Shown here: positions 1 to 9,481 of the stretch, in pieces
Layout of the letters: the number at the start of each line of letters is the position of its first letter
Numbering within the stretch: position 1 is the stretch's first letter
Origin: Polyangiaceae bacterium
Lineage (GTDB): Bacteria > Myxococcota_A > Polyangia > Polyangiales > Polyangiaceae
Direction of reading: 5' to 3'
Assembly (NCBI GenBank): GCA_016719945.1
Contig: JADJYE010000002.1
Location: forward strand, 496,001 to 560,000
Length of the DNA: 64,000 nt
Notes under the pieces: model-generated
Seen by the model: only the letters and a program-made list of their open reading frames with translations
Databases searched by the model: none
Told to the model about the DNA's origin: nothing
Program-made: the position numbers and the translations under genes

Positions 1-1
1 C

Positions 2-304
2 GAGGCGGCGGACGGCGTTCTGCTGCCCATCGAGGGCGTCCTGCGTGCTCGGATCGATGGACGCGACGCCTTCACGCTCGCGTCAGGCAGCGTGCTGCCG
101 ATCGTCGACGCCGTGACGCGGCAGCCGCGCTGGTTCTCGGCGACGACCGCGGGGCCGACTCGAGCGCTGGTGATCCCGAGCGAGCGCTTCGTCGACGTGC
201 TGGAGGATCAGCCGGAGCTCGCCCGCGCGACGCTCAAATCTTTGTCGGCCGAGTGCCTGCGCGTCAGGCTCCTCGAGGCCCCGCCGACGTCTTCGCGGCG
301 CTGA
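2..304 (+). CDS. Cyclic nucleotide-binding domain protein, C-terminal fragment
   Basis: The frame is open from the first bases of the window and ends at TGA 302-304, so only the last 100 residues are present. The visible part resembles the second half of a CRP/FNR-type cNMP-binding beta-roll: a Gly-containing turn (EGVLRARIDG), a stretch matching the conserved acidic turn region, then strands ending in ALVIPSERFVDVL and the helix that follows the roll. There is no helix-turn-helix after the roll, so this is either a stand-alone sensor domain or the tail of a larger protein. Its place next to stress genes suggests a regulatory role, but the ligand cannot be judged from this fragment. Confidence 0.6.
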   Translation, partial: EAADGVLLPIEGVLRARIDGRDAFTLASGSVLPIVDAVTRQPRWFSATTAGPTRALVIPSERFVDVLEDQPELARATLKSLSAECLRVRLLEAPPTSSRR

Positions 305-311
305 CGAGGGC

Positions 312-752
312 TCACTTGTCGTCGACCGCGAGGACGTCTTTCTCTTCTTGCGAGAGGGCTGCCAGGAGCGCCCGCGCGACCGCCGGCGCGTCCTCCGCCA
401 TCGCCAGGTGCGAGCCGTAGTATTCGACGTTGAACACCGCGTCGATCTCCGAGGCGTGGGCTTCGATCAGCGCGCGCCGGCGCGAGCCGGGCGCAGGCTC
501 GAGCCGCTCGAGCCACGCCGACAACGCGCACTGCTCCTCCGCGATGTGGCGCCGCACCGTGAGGCCGAGCTCCTTCATCGCGTCTGCCAGGTCGATCGCG
601 TGATCGCCCTCGCGATGCTTCACCTGGCTCGCGAGCGACAGGACCTTCCGGATCGCCTCGCGGATGTCGTGGTGCATCGCCCGGCAGCGCTCGCGAACGG
701 CCGCGGGCGAGGCTGCGCCGGCATCGTTCTTCTCATCTTTGGTCGCGTCCAT
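312..752 (-). CDS. Small helical hemerythrin-like (HHE?) protein
   Basis: This is a 146-residue, mostly helical protein. It has His pairs spaced as in hemerythrin/HHE cation-binding folds (HHD near residue 27, HRE near 47, RRHIAEEQ near 70, and a late EYYGSH). I see no complete canonical HxxxE set, so the family call is tentative. ATG 752 is preferred over ATG 755 because the GAGGAG ribosome site then sits 6 bases upstream. It is the last gene of a minus-strand run behind two universal stress protein genes, 27 bases after the triple-domain protein, which points to co-expression under stress. It could equally be an uncharacterised helical bundle. Confidence 0.5.
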   Translation of the reverse strand: MDATKDEKNDAGAASPAAVRERCRAMHHDIREAIRKVLSLASQVKHREGDHAIDLADAMKELGLTVRRHIAEEQCALSAWLERLEPAPGSRRRALIEAHASEIDAVFNVEYYGSHLAMAEDAPAVARALLAALSQEEKDVLAVDDK

Positions 753-779
753 CATGAGCTCCTCAAGCGGCGTGTCGGG

Positions 780-2066
780 CTATGCGCCCGCGGATCGAAC
801 GAGCAACACCGGTCGCAAGCTCTCCCTGACGACACGCTCCGCCACCGAGCCGAGCACGGCGCGGACGATCCCCGACCGCCCATGGCTCCCCATGCAGATC
901 ACGTCGGCCCCGGCGCGCTCTGCCTCCGTGCAGATCGCCTTGGCGGGGTCCGCGTCCTTGAGGACCACGAGTCGCGTCATCGCCGCGCGACCCTCCGGGA
1001 CGAGCTGCCGCAGGCCGTCCTCCGGGTGGACGGTCGGCGTCTCCCCGAGGTGTTGGTCGACGTACATGAGCACGACCTCCGCGTCGGGGCGGCCCTCGAC
1101 GAGGGCGAACGCGTGGCCGACCGCAGCATTGGACAGCGGCGACAGATCGGTCGCTACGAGCACGCGGGAGGGCGGTCGGACCTCGGGGGCTCCGAGGCTC
1201 GGAGGGACCAGCAGGACCGAGGCGTGCGCGTAGTGGAGCGAGACGCTGGCGACGGACGCGAAGCGCGCGAGGCCGGCCTGTCGGTGGCTCCCGAGCGCGA
1301 TGAGCTCGATCCCCTCGGCGCTCGCGAGCTCGACCAGGTGATCGCCCAGGCGGCCGACTCCGAGCACGGCCTTGTAGCGGATCGACCCCTGGCCTTGCAC
1401 GACGACGCGGGAGGCGAGATCGCTCTCCACCTGCGCCTCCAGCGCGGCGTCGCGCTCGGTCAGCGCGTGCGCGCGCGGCAGGCCGAGCCTCGCTCGCTCC
1501 TCGTGGGCGTCGTACACCCGCGCGATCGTGAGATCGCACGGGCCGGCGCCGCGGAGGCGGTTGACCCACCGCAACGACGACTCCCAGTCGGACGTGCGGT
1601 CGACACCCAAGAGCACCTTCAAGGGGCGCTCGCCACGCGCCCACGCCTCGAAGGGCGCCGGGTCACGCACGACCAAGAGCGGTCGCGGGAGGTCGCGCGC
1701 GAGGCGCTCCGAGGTGCCACCGAGCCGCCTGAACGGCTTGGCCCCGTGGCCCTCCGAGGCCACGATCACCAGGCTCACGCCCCTCAGCTCGGCGAACTCC
1801 GGGAGGGCCTCCGCTGCCGGTCCGTAGAGCAGCACGGACCGAACCGGTCGACCTGCCCTTTGCGCGAGCCGATCCGCGGCCTCGGCGAGCGCGCGCTCCG
1901 CCTGCGTCCGGGCACGGTCGAGGTCGAGCTCGCCGAGCGACTCGTCGAGGAAGTCGAGCGCGTGCGCGAGCACGAGCTCCTCTTGCGTGCGGGCGGCGAC
2001 GGCGGCCGCGGCGGACAGGGCGGCTTCACAGCTCTTCGAGAAGTCGGTCGCGCAGACGATGGTCAT
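780..2066 (-). CDS. Triple-domain universal stress protein
   Basis: The 428-residue protein consists of three consecutive UspA folds, roughly residues 1-135, 145-285 and 288-428. Each begins with a beta strand followed by a D-containing loop (VCATDFS, VLLGVDRT, VLVATDLS). Only the third copy keeps the full nucleotide-binding signature G-x2-G-x9-G-S (GSHGRSGIVRAVLGS). The first copy is partial and the second has lost the middle glycine. UspA proteins are soluble ATP-binding or protein-binding stress factors and usually have one or two domains, so three is unusual. It lies 27 bases downstream of a single-domain Usp and probably shares its transcript. Confidence 0.9.
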   Translation of the reverse strand: MTIVCATDFSKSCEAALSAAAAVAARTQEELVLAHALDFLDESLGELDLDRARTQAERALAEAADRLAQRAGRPVRSVLLYGPAAEALPEFAELRGVSLVIVASEGHGAKPFRRLGGTSERLARDLPRPLLVVRDPAPFEAWARGERPLKVLLGVDRTSDWESSLRWVNRLRGAGPCDLTIARVYDAHEERARLGLPRAHALTERDAALEAQVESDLASRVVVQGQGSIRYKAVLGVGRLGDHLVELASAEGIELIALGSHRQAGLARFASVASVSLHYAHASVLLVPPSLGAPEVRPPSRVLVATDLSPLSNAAVGHAFALVEGRPDAEVVLMYVDQHLGETPTVHPEDGLRQLVPEGRAAMTRLVVLKDADPAKAICTEAERAGADVICMGSHGRSGIVRAVLGSVAERVVRESLRPVLLVRSAGA

Positions 2067-2093
2067 GGCCAGGCCTTCCTCGCCCTCCTTCTA

Positions 2094-2534
2094 TCACCGA
2101 GAGAGACGCTCGGGGGCGCGCACGACCAGCACCGACCGGTCGGCGTGGTTCACGACCTTCGCGGCCGTGGTGCCGAGCAGGCGATCGACGCCGCCGTACC
2201 CGTGGGACCCGATGACGATGAGGTCGCAGTCTTGCTCGCGGGCAGCGAGGTCGATCGAGCTCCACGGCGTCCCGATCATGACGAGGGACTTGTCCAGGAC
2301 GCTCGGGTCGACGGTTCGCGCGAGCTCCTCGAGCTGTTGCCGGACCTTCTCCTCGAGCACCCTCGCGACCTCGTCGGGGGAGAGCATGAGCGCCGCGGCA
2401 GGGATCTCCCGCGGGATCCCGACGCTCCTGAAGAGGACGATCTTGGCTCCGGTCCGCTTCGCCAGCGCGACGCCGGCGTCGATGACACCGTCTTGCCGCT
2501 CCGAGCCGTCGATCGCCACGAGGATCTTGTTCAT
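2094..2534 (-). CDS. Universal stress protein (UspA family)
   Basis: This single 146-residue UspA domain begins MNKILVAIDGS and ends with the intact ATP-binding signature GSHGYGGVDRLLGTT followed by SVLVVR. Length and motif are typical of the ATP-binding Usp class. It appears to be the first gene of a minus-strand operon with the triple-domain Usp and the small helical protein. The 88-base gap to the divergent CDF gene would carry its promoter. Universal stress proteins accumulate in starvation, hypoxia or redox stress, which fits the nearby cbb3 oxidase and globin sensors. No operator was recognised in the gap. Confidence 0.93.
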   Translation of the reverse strand: MNKILVAIDGSERQDGVIDAGVALAKRTGAKIVLFRSVGIPREIPAAALMLSPDEVARVLEEKVRQQLEELARTVDPSVLDKSLVMIGTPWSSIDLAAREQDCDLIVIGSHGYGGVDRLLGTTAAKVVNHADRSVLVVRAPERLSR

Positions 2535-2622
2535 ACCTGTGTGCTGGCAAGCTCTGCGCCAGTGGTGGGCGTTTCGCCGGCGCGGGGCAGGTCAGTGGTC
2601 CGCTTCGTGTAGAGTCGGCGGC

Positions 2623-3558
2623 GTGTCAGCCCCGACCCAGGCGGCCCCGGCTCGGCCGAACCCCACGGCGTACGCCTGGTTGTCGGTCGCGACCGCCGTC
2701 GGGACGCTCGCGCTCAAGGCGGTCGCGGCGTGGGCGACAGGTTCGGTGAGCCTGCTGTCCGACGCGCTCGAGTCGATCGTGAACCTGGTCGCGGCGGCGC
2801 TCGCCGTGGTCGCGCTGCGCCTCGCCGCGCGTCCGGCGGACAGCGCCCATCCGCACGGCTACGAGAAGGTCGAGTACTTCTCGAGTGGCTTCGAAGGAGC
2901 GCTCATCCTCGTCGCGGCCGCCGGCATCGCGGTCGAGGCGCTCCCCCGCTTGCTTTCGCCGAGGCCGATCGAGTCGGTCAGCGTCGGGCTCCTGTTTTCG
3001 GGGATCGCGTGCGTCGCGAACCTGGTCGTCGCGCGTTTGCTCTTGCGTGTCGGGCGGCAGACCCGCTCGATCGCGCTCGAGGCCGACGGCCATCACCTCA
3101 TGAGCGATGTCTGGACCTCGGTCGGTGTGCTGGGGGCCATCGTCGCCGTGCACTTCACCGGCCTCACGATCCTCGATCCGATCGCCGCCCTCGTCGTCGC
3201 CGCGAACATCGTTCGCATCGCCGGACCCCTCGTCGTGCGCTCGTTCCGGGGCCTGATGGACGCGTCCCTCCCGGCCGACGAGCTCGACCCGATCCGCGCG
3301 GCCCTCGTCCACATCAAGAGCACCTACCCCGTGGAGATCCACGCGCTGCGGACGCGCCAGGCCGGAGCCCGCCGCTTCGTCGAGCTGCACGTCCTCGTCC
3401 CGGGCGACTGGACGGTCGCGCGGGGCCACGATCTCTGCGAGGAGGTCGAGCATCGCATCCGCGCGCTGGCCCCCCGGACCACTGTCACGACCCACCTCGA
3501 GCCGCTCGAGGACCCGCGAGCCTTCGGGGATGAGAACCTCGACCGGGCCGAGGGGTAG
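2623..3558 (+). CDS. Cation diffusion facilitator (CDF) metal exporter
   Basis: The protein has 311 residues from GTG 2623. The open frame extends further upstream but without CDF homology, and transmembrane segment 1 begins about 15 residues after this GTG. It has six predicted membrane segments and the CDF metal-site helices: DALES in segment 2 and the HH-x3-D pattern in GHHLMSDVWTS of segment 5. An HPHGYEKVEYFSS loop lies between segments 2 and 3, and the cytoplasmic C-terminal ferredoxin-like domain (about residues 215-300) carries several His residues. CDF proteins export Zn, Fe, Mn or Co ions in exchange for protons. The substrate cannot be assigned. It is divergent from the Usp operon. 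Confidence 0.9.
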   Translation: MSAPTQAAPARPNPTAYAWLSVATAVGTLALKAVAAWATGSVSLLSDALESIVNLVAAALAVVALRLAARPADSAHPHGYEKVEYFSSGFEGALILVAAAGIAVEALPRLLSPRPIESVSVGLLFSGIACVANLVVARLLLRVGRQTRSIALEADGHHLMSDVWTSVGVLGAIVAVHFTGLTILDPIAALVVAANIVRIAGPLVVRSFRGLMDASLPADELDPIRAALVHIKSTYPVEIHALRTRQAGARRFVELHVLVPGDWTVARGHDLCEEVEHRIRALAPRTTVTTHLEPLEDPRAFGDENLDRAEG

Positions 3559-3569
3559 CCGCGCACCGG

Positions 3570-3585
3570 TTGCGCTTTAGCGCAA
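3570..3585. promoter_or_regulatory. Perfect TTGCGC-N4-GCGCAA palindrome between CDF and Usp genes
   Basis: The 16-base inverted repeat TTGCGC TTTA GCGCAA lies 12 bases after the CDF stop codon and about 98 bases before the Usp start. Half-site spacing (TTGCG-N6-CGCAA) equals that of CRP-type operators. A cNMP-binding protein gene lies 3.3 kb away, so an operator is possible. A short terminator stem is the alternative, but no T-tract follows on the plus strand. Confidence 0.4.
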
Positions 3586-3682
3586 GACCTGCGGCGGAGG
3601 GCCAGCCTTCTGGGACTTCGTTGGGGTAAGCTCCGCGTCTCACGCGGTGCAGACCTTGCTACGCGGAAAGAGGGAGGTCCCC

Positions 3683-4342
3683 ATGTCGGACTCTGCTGCC
3701 AAGAAGTTCATCATCCTCGCTGCCGTCGACCTGAACCCCGGCAGCACACTCGTGCTCGAGCGCGCGATCGACCTCGCCTCGACGCAACCGAACGCCGAGA
3801 TCCACGCGGTGACCGTCGTCGAGCCGGAGCTCCCGCTCGGTGTCTATCCGGGCATCCTGCCGGCCGATCTCCAGTCGCCCAACGCGGAGCGAACGGCCGA
3901 GTTCTGCCGAGAGATCGTCAACCGCGTCGCCGCCGAGCGGAAGAGCGAGCGCGTCCCCTCGGTGCTCGTGCACGCCGTGGTCGGCTGGGCTGCGGACGAG
4001 ATCATCTGGCTCGCCGCGCACCTCGACGCCGACTACATCGTGATGGCGACGCACGGGCGCAAGGGGCTCAAGCGGCTGCTCGTCGGCTCCGTCGCGGAGA
4101 AGGTGGTCCGCCTGGCCGGCTGCCCCGTCGTCGTCGTGCGGGAGAAGCTGCACAACGCTGCCTGGCGCATCCCGGAGATCGAGCCGCTCTGCCCCGACTG
4201 CGCGAAGGTCCGCGAGGAGACGAAGGGCGAGAAGCTCTGGTGCGAGCGCCACAGCGAGCACCACGTGAGGCGCCACGCCTTCAGCTATGGCGCCGCGGGA
4301 GACGACAGCCCGCACGCGTGGAGCAGCTCGACGGGGACCTGA
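3683..4342 (+). CDS. Universal stress protein with C-terminal Cys/His-rich tail
   Basis: Residues 7-150 form a UspA domain with the ATP signature THGRKGLKRLLVGS followed by CPVVVVRE. The remaining roughly 65 residues are not part of the Usp fold. They contain CPDC near residue 173, then WCERH and SEHHVRRH, a spacing that could bind zinc or another metal. ATG 3683 is chosen because GGGAGG at 3672-3677 is a good ribosome site; a start at 3647 would add 12 poorly supported residues. The gene stands alone downstream of the CDF exporter. The tail suggests a metal- or redox-sensing or adaptor variant, which is inference. Confidence 0.88.
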   Translation: MSDSAAKKFIILAAVDLNPGSTLVLERAIDLASTQPNAEIHAVTVVEPELPLGVYPGILPADLQSPNAERTAEFCREIVNRVAAERKSERVPSVLVHAVVGWAADEIIWLAAHLDADYIVMATHGRKGLKRLLVGSVAEKVVRLAGCPVVVVREKLHNAAWRIPEIEPLCPDCAKVREETKGEKLWCERHSEHHVRRHAFSYGAAGDDSPHAWSSSTGT

Positions 4343-4654
4343 GCGATTGTTTGTTCTCGCGCGCCCGCTGGCGCGGGGCCCTTCGGTTTGCCCGCGCCGG
4401 CGCGCGAGCAAACCGGCGCGAGATGAATTCACCCGGCCTGCCAGGTGAATTACCGCCGGCATAGCCCGCGATCAGGCCGAGCTTACCGAGGCCAACGCGG
4501 GCGTCATGCCGGCGCAACAATTCGCTCGGCTCGCCCGAGCGAAGCCAGGTGAATTACGACCCGCCTTCCCCCTCACTCGTGAGGGGGGCCGGGGGGTGAG
4601 AGAGCCGCCCCGAGCTCGCCGAAGCGCGGGGCCTGACCGTTCTTCAGCGCGCCG
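4343..4654. repeat. Intergenic composite hairpin repeat, copy 1, plus GC hairpin
   Basis: This 312-base gap has no credible gene. Positions 4354-4514 form a composite element with two hairpins. Stem A pairs 4385-4396 (GGTTTGCCCGCG) with 4403-4414 (CGCGAGCAAACC). Stem B pairs CGCCGGCAT at 4454-4462 with ATGCCGGCG at 4506-4514, reinforced by GCCCGCG 4464-4470 with CGCGGGC 4496-4502. A smaller AATTCACC/GGTGAATT repeat lies between them (4426-4451), and its right half recurs near 4546-4558. The same composite recurs at 53143-53280. A separate stem CCCCCTCA/TGAGGGGG (4568-4587, loop CTCG) may end the minus-strand ntrC-type transcript. Confidence 0.8.
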
Positions 4655-6033
<1,379 letters not shown>

Positions 6034-6037
<4 letters not shown>

Positions 6038-7235
6038 GGTGACTCCCGAGACGCCTTGCGGTTGCTCGCAGGCAGCTTGATGGTAAAGACCGTCCTGCCG
6101 GGGCTGCTCGAGAAGCTTAGCGTCCCGTCGTGGTCCGTGACGATCCGATGAGCGACCGAGAGGCCGAGGCCGGTCCCGCGCGCTTTGGTGGTGAAAAATG
6201 GGTCGAAGATGGACGTGTGTGGGCGGGGGATGCCGTGGCCGGTGTCCCCGACCTCGAGCTCGTGCCCCTCGCGTCCGCGCATCACGACCATCGACGTGGA
6301 GCCTGGCGTGACGTCGGAGGCCGCTTCGATCGCGTTCCTGAGGATGTTGACCAGGGCCTGGGTCATGCGCGGCTTGTCCGCCTCGACGTTCAGCGGGCTG
6401 TCCGGCAGCTCTACCTTGAGGTCGACCCCAGCGCGGCGGAGTCCCCCGCGACGGCGCTCACCGCGTGGGCGCATACGTCGCGCAGGTCGATCGCTCGAAC
6501 GTCGAGCGGGGGAGGCCGCGCGAACTCGAGGAACTCGGTGACCAGGCTCGACAGGCGCTTGATCTCGGCGCTCACGACCACGATCGCATCGGTCAGCTCG
6601 GCGTCGAGCTCGCCGCGCTCCGCGAGCTGGCGCCTCAGCAGCGTGAGGTGGAGCTGGGCCCCGTTGAGCGGGTTGCGGATCTCGTGGGCGAGCCCCGCGG
6701 CGAGGATGCCGACCGATGCCAGCCGCTCCGACCGCCTCGTCGCCTCACGGCGCTCGGCCTCCTGGGCGCGCGAGAGCTCCGCGACGAAATAGGCGTCCAT
6801 CATGACGGCGAGCTCGAGGTCGATGCCGCGGTGAAGCGAGTCGAACAGCGCGGCGTCGTCGCCCCGACCGGCCGCGCGAAGCACCCGGGCGAACCCCTCC
6901 CTGAGGACGTGCATCCCCGCCAGGATGTACCGCTGCGGCAAGCCCACCCGCACGTGCACCTCCCCGACGCGCGCCGCGCGGGTCATGTACTCGCGGTCCC
7001 GGCTGTCGGAGAAGAAGCGGTCGAGCCACCCGAGCAAGGCGCGCCTCTGACGCTCCATCTGCGCCGGCTCGCGGAACGCGGCGGCGGCGGTGGGGTCGCT
7101 CCGGACCCGCTCGTAGAACGCGTCGACCAGATCCGGGAACGACGGCTCGACCAGCGCCTTCACGGAACTGATCCGCGCTGCGTCCTCCGAGCTGAACCCG
7201 ACGTACTTCTTCAGGTCTTGGTAGGTCGTATCCAC
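6034..7235 (-). pseudogene. Globin-coupled sensor histidine kinase, frameshifted
   Basis: The first 180 residues are a globin-coupled sensor fold with a likely proximal heme ligand His94 in the pattern GEVHVRVGLPQRY. A HisKA box follows (GLAHEIRNPL, phospho-His184). The frame then stops at 6411, but the missing HATPase domain (NILRNAIEA N-box, GHGIP, FFTTKARGTGLGL) continues in another frame to 6034. One missing base near 6432 in a GC run explains both halves; inserting one base there gives 400 residues and a smooth junction. It would sense O2 or NO through heme and phosphorylate the NtrC-type partner with which it overlaps. Whether the break is real or a sequencing error is unresolved. Confidence 0.85.
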
Positions 7236-7304
7236 CGAACCCCCAACCGCGCGGCGAGCACCGCGCGGCCATTCGTTGCAAAGCTCACGCCAATCGCAGC
7301 CGTT

Positions 7305-8099
7305 TCAATGGCAGGCCGGCGGCGCCGCCGGAGGGGGCGGGGGAGCCGTGGGCTCCGTCGCCGGCGCGTCCTCGATCGCGGCGGGCGCCGCGGCGGCCTC
7401 ACTCGGGACGAATACGATCCGCGCCCACTGGACCGCGAGCGCGAGGTGGACGGTGCCAGCCGTCGCGAGGAGCAGGCCCGCCCCGCGCCGGATCCGGCCG
7501 TCTCTCACGAAGCGCCGAAAGCCGTCGGCGAACAGGCCGACGAGGACCATCGACGGGAGCGTGCCCACCCCGAAGGCCACCATCACGAGGGCTCCAGACG
7601 CAGGCGACCCGCTCACCGCCGCCAGGCCGAGCGCGCCATAAACGAGCCCGCAAGGTACGAGCCCCCAGATCGCCCCGTGCATGAGCCCTGCCGCCGGGGA
7701 GCGCTCGCCGCCGCCCCGCGGCCAACCGCGCGCGACGCGCCGGAACAGCGGCGCCGCCAGACCCTCGAGCCGCGCGACCTGCGCCCTGCCGAACCCCGCG
7801 GCGTAGAGCCCCACGCCCAACAGGAGCAGGGCAGTCACCACCCGAGCCCCGAGCTGCACGACCTCGAGCGGCAGCACGCCGCGCACGGCGCCCCCGACCG
7901 CGCCGAGCAGCGCACCCAGCGCGGCGTAGGTTCCGAGGCGGCCCGCTTGCGGCGCGAGGCCGCGAACGGCGCGCGCTGCGTTCGACTCGTGCGCTGGCCC
8001 CGAGCAGAGCACCGCGGCCACGGGGCCGCACATCGCCGCGCAGTGCAGGCCCCCCATGAGCCCCATGAGCAGCGCGCCGCCGAGCTCGAGGGCGCTCAC
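7305..8099 (-). CDS. SafE/TauE-like (UreH-domain) membrane protein of the cbb3 cluster
   Basis: This is a 264-residue polytopic protein with about six membrane segments. It has the conserved N-terminal GLHCAAMCGP motif and a second WGLVPCGLVYGAL motif, typical of the sulfite exporter/UreH (DsbD-like) family found beside ccoNOP genes. A Pro/Ala-rich tail ends in PPACH. Relatives are thought to move metal or reductant for oxidase assembly; the exact role is unknown. It is translationally coupled to ccoG (ATGA overlap at 8096-8099) and is the last gene of the cbb3 operon. Confidence 0.85.
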   Translation of the reverse strand: MSALELGGALLMGLMGGLHCAAMCGPVAAVLCSGPAHESNAARAVRGLAPQAGRLGTYAALGALLGAVGGAVRGVLPLEVVQLGARVVTALLLLGVGLYAAGFGRAQVARLEGLAAPLFRRVARGWPRGGGERSPAAGLMHGAIWGLVPCGLVYGALGLAAVSGSPASGALVMVAFGVGTLPSMVLVGLFADGFRRFVRDGRIRRGAGLLLATAGTVHLALAVQWARIVFVPSEAAAAPAAIEDAPATEPTAPPPPPAAPPACH

Positions 8100-9469
8100 T
8101 TCGGCCTCACCAGGGTGGCGTCCACGATCTTCTCCTCCCCCTCGGGGACCTTCTTGACCCGGAGCTTCCAGCGGCTCGACTTCTGCTCGATGGGGGTGCT
8201 GACGACGACCGTCACCCGCGCGTCGTCCAGCGGGGCGACCTCGACGCGCGGGTTGGCCGCGAGGTCGACCCCCTCCGCGCTGAGCTCGAAGGTGGCCCTC
8301 TCGTCCTCCTTGTTCACCAAGTGGAGCGTGAACGAGTTGCGCACCCGGCCGTCCTCTACGACGAACGGAGCGCCAGGCGCGCGGAGCAGGTTCGCCTCGA
8401 AGCTGGTGTGGCGCGAGATGACGACGGTCGCCACGATCGCGCCGATGAGACCCAGCACCGCGTAGACATAGAGCCGCGGTCGCAGGATCTTGCGCGCCCC
8501 GCCCTCGAAGGCGCGCATCGAGTCATATCGGATCAGCCCGCGCGGCTGCTCGAGCTTGTCCATGATCTCGTCGCACGCGTCGATGCACGCGGTGCAGCCG
8601 ATGCAGTCGAGCTGTAGACCATTGCGGATGTCGATCCCCGTCGGGCACACCGTCACGCAGCGATTGCAGTCGACGCACGCGCCACGCCCCGCGTCCTTCG
8701 CCTTGCCGCGAGGCTCGCCGCGCTTCTCATCGTACCCGATGACCAGCGAGTCCTTGTCCACGAGCACGGCCTGCAGCCGCCCATACGGGCAGACGACGAC
8801 GCAGACCTGCTCCCGGAACCACGCGAAGTTCCCGTACAAGACCAGGGTGATCGAGGCCGCCCAGGCGAACGCCTCGGGGTGATCCCCCGGCTTGCCCGCG
8901 ATCATCGCGAGCGTCTGCGGGAGCGGCACGAAGAACGACAACACGATGTGCGCGATGACGAACGCCGCGAAGAAATACAGGACGTGTTTGGTGACCTTGC
9001 GAGCGACCTTCTCGCCTGTCCACGGGCCCTGGTCGCGGCGCATCCGCTTCTCACGAGGGCCCTCGACGAGGCGCTCGATCGGCCGGAAGACGCCGTCGAG
9101 GAAGACGGTCTGCGGGCAGGCGAACCCGCAGAACACCCGGCCCCAGAGCGAGGTGGTGAGCGCGAGCGCGAAGCCGACCGCGGTCACCAGGAAGAACGCG
9201 AGGTAGGCGTCCTGCGCGTTGAAGGTCGCGCCGAACAGGAAGAACTGCCGGCGCTCGATGTCGAGCAGCACCAGCGGTCGGCCGCCGATCTTGACGAGCG
9301 GCAGCGCGATCCAGATCGCGATGAGGAGCGCGAAGACCACCCTGCGCAGCCGGTGGAACCTCCCCTTCACGTCCGCCGTGTAGACGAACCGGCGCCGTCC
9401 ATCGCTGGCGATGGAGCTGCGCCGCGATTCGTCGGGCGGGGCAACGGGGAGGTGGACGCGCTTCTCCAT
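8096..9469 (-). CDS. ccoG: Cytochrome c oxidase accessory protein CcoG (FixG)
   Basis: The 457-residue membrane protein carries two 4Fe-4S clusters in a ferredoxin-type domain (C-x2-C-x2-C-x3-CP around residue 260 and again around 285: CVDCNRCVTVCP, CIGCTACIDACD). An additional upstream CPQT motif and VVCPYGR belong to the NapH/FixG family, followed by a C-terminal Ig-like domain. There are about five membrane segments. CcoG reduces copper during delivery of CuB to cbb3 oxidase, as known for the family. It lies between ccoP and the SafE-like gene in the cbb3 operon. Length and motifs are normal. Confidence 0.96.
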   Translation of the reverse strand: MEKRVHLPVAPPDESRRSSIASDGRRRFVYTADVKGRFHRLRRVVFALLIAIWIALPLVKIGGRPLVLLDIERRQFFLFGATFNAQDAYLAFFLVTAVGFALALTTSLWGRVFCGFACPQTVFLDGVFRPIERLVEGPREKRMRRDQGPWTGEKVARKVTKHVLYFFAAFVIAHIVLSFFVPLPQTLAMIAGKPGDHPEAFAWAASITLVLYGNFAWFREQVCVVVCPYGRLQAVLVDKDSLVIGYDEKRGEPRGKAKDAGRGACVDCNRCVTVCPTGIDIRNGLQLDCIGCTACIDACDEIMDKLEQPRGLIRYDSMRAFEGGARKILRPRLYVYAVLGLIGAIVATVVISRHTSFEANLLRAPGAPFVVEDGRVRNSFTLHLVNKEDERATFELSAEGVDLAANPRVEVAPLDDARVTVVVSTPIEQKSSRWKLRVKKVPEGEEKIVDATLVRPK

Positions 9470-9481
9470 GGGTGGGGTCCG

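Noticed and set aside
348..2612. 754-residue plus-strand open frame
   Set aside because: It lies opposite the HHE-like and both Usp genes, is Arg/Asp/His-rich without domains, and is explained by high third-position GC.
3590..3630. Possible sigma-54 promoter before the Usp gene (CTGGGACTTCGTTGG)
   Set aside because: GG-to-GG spacing is one base short and the final GC is missing.
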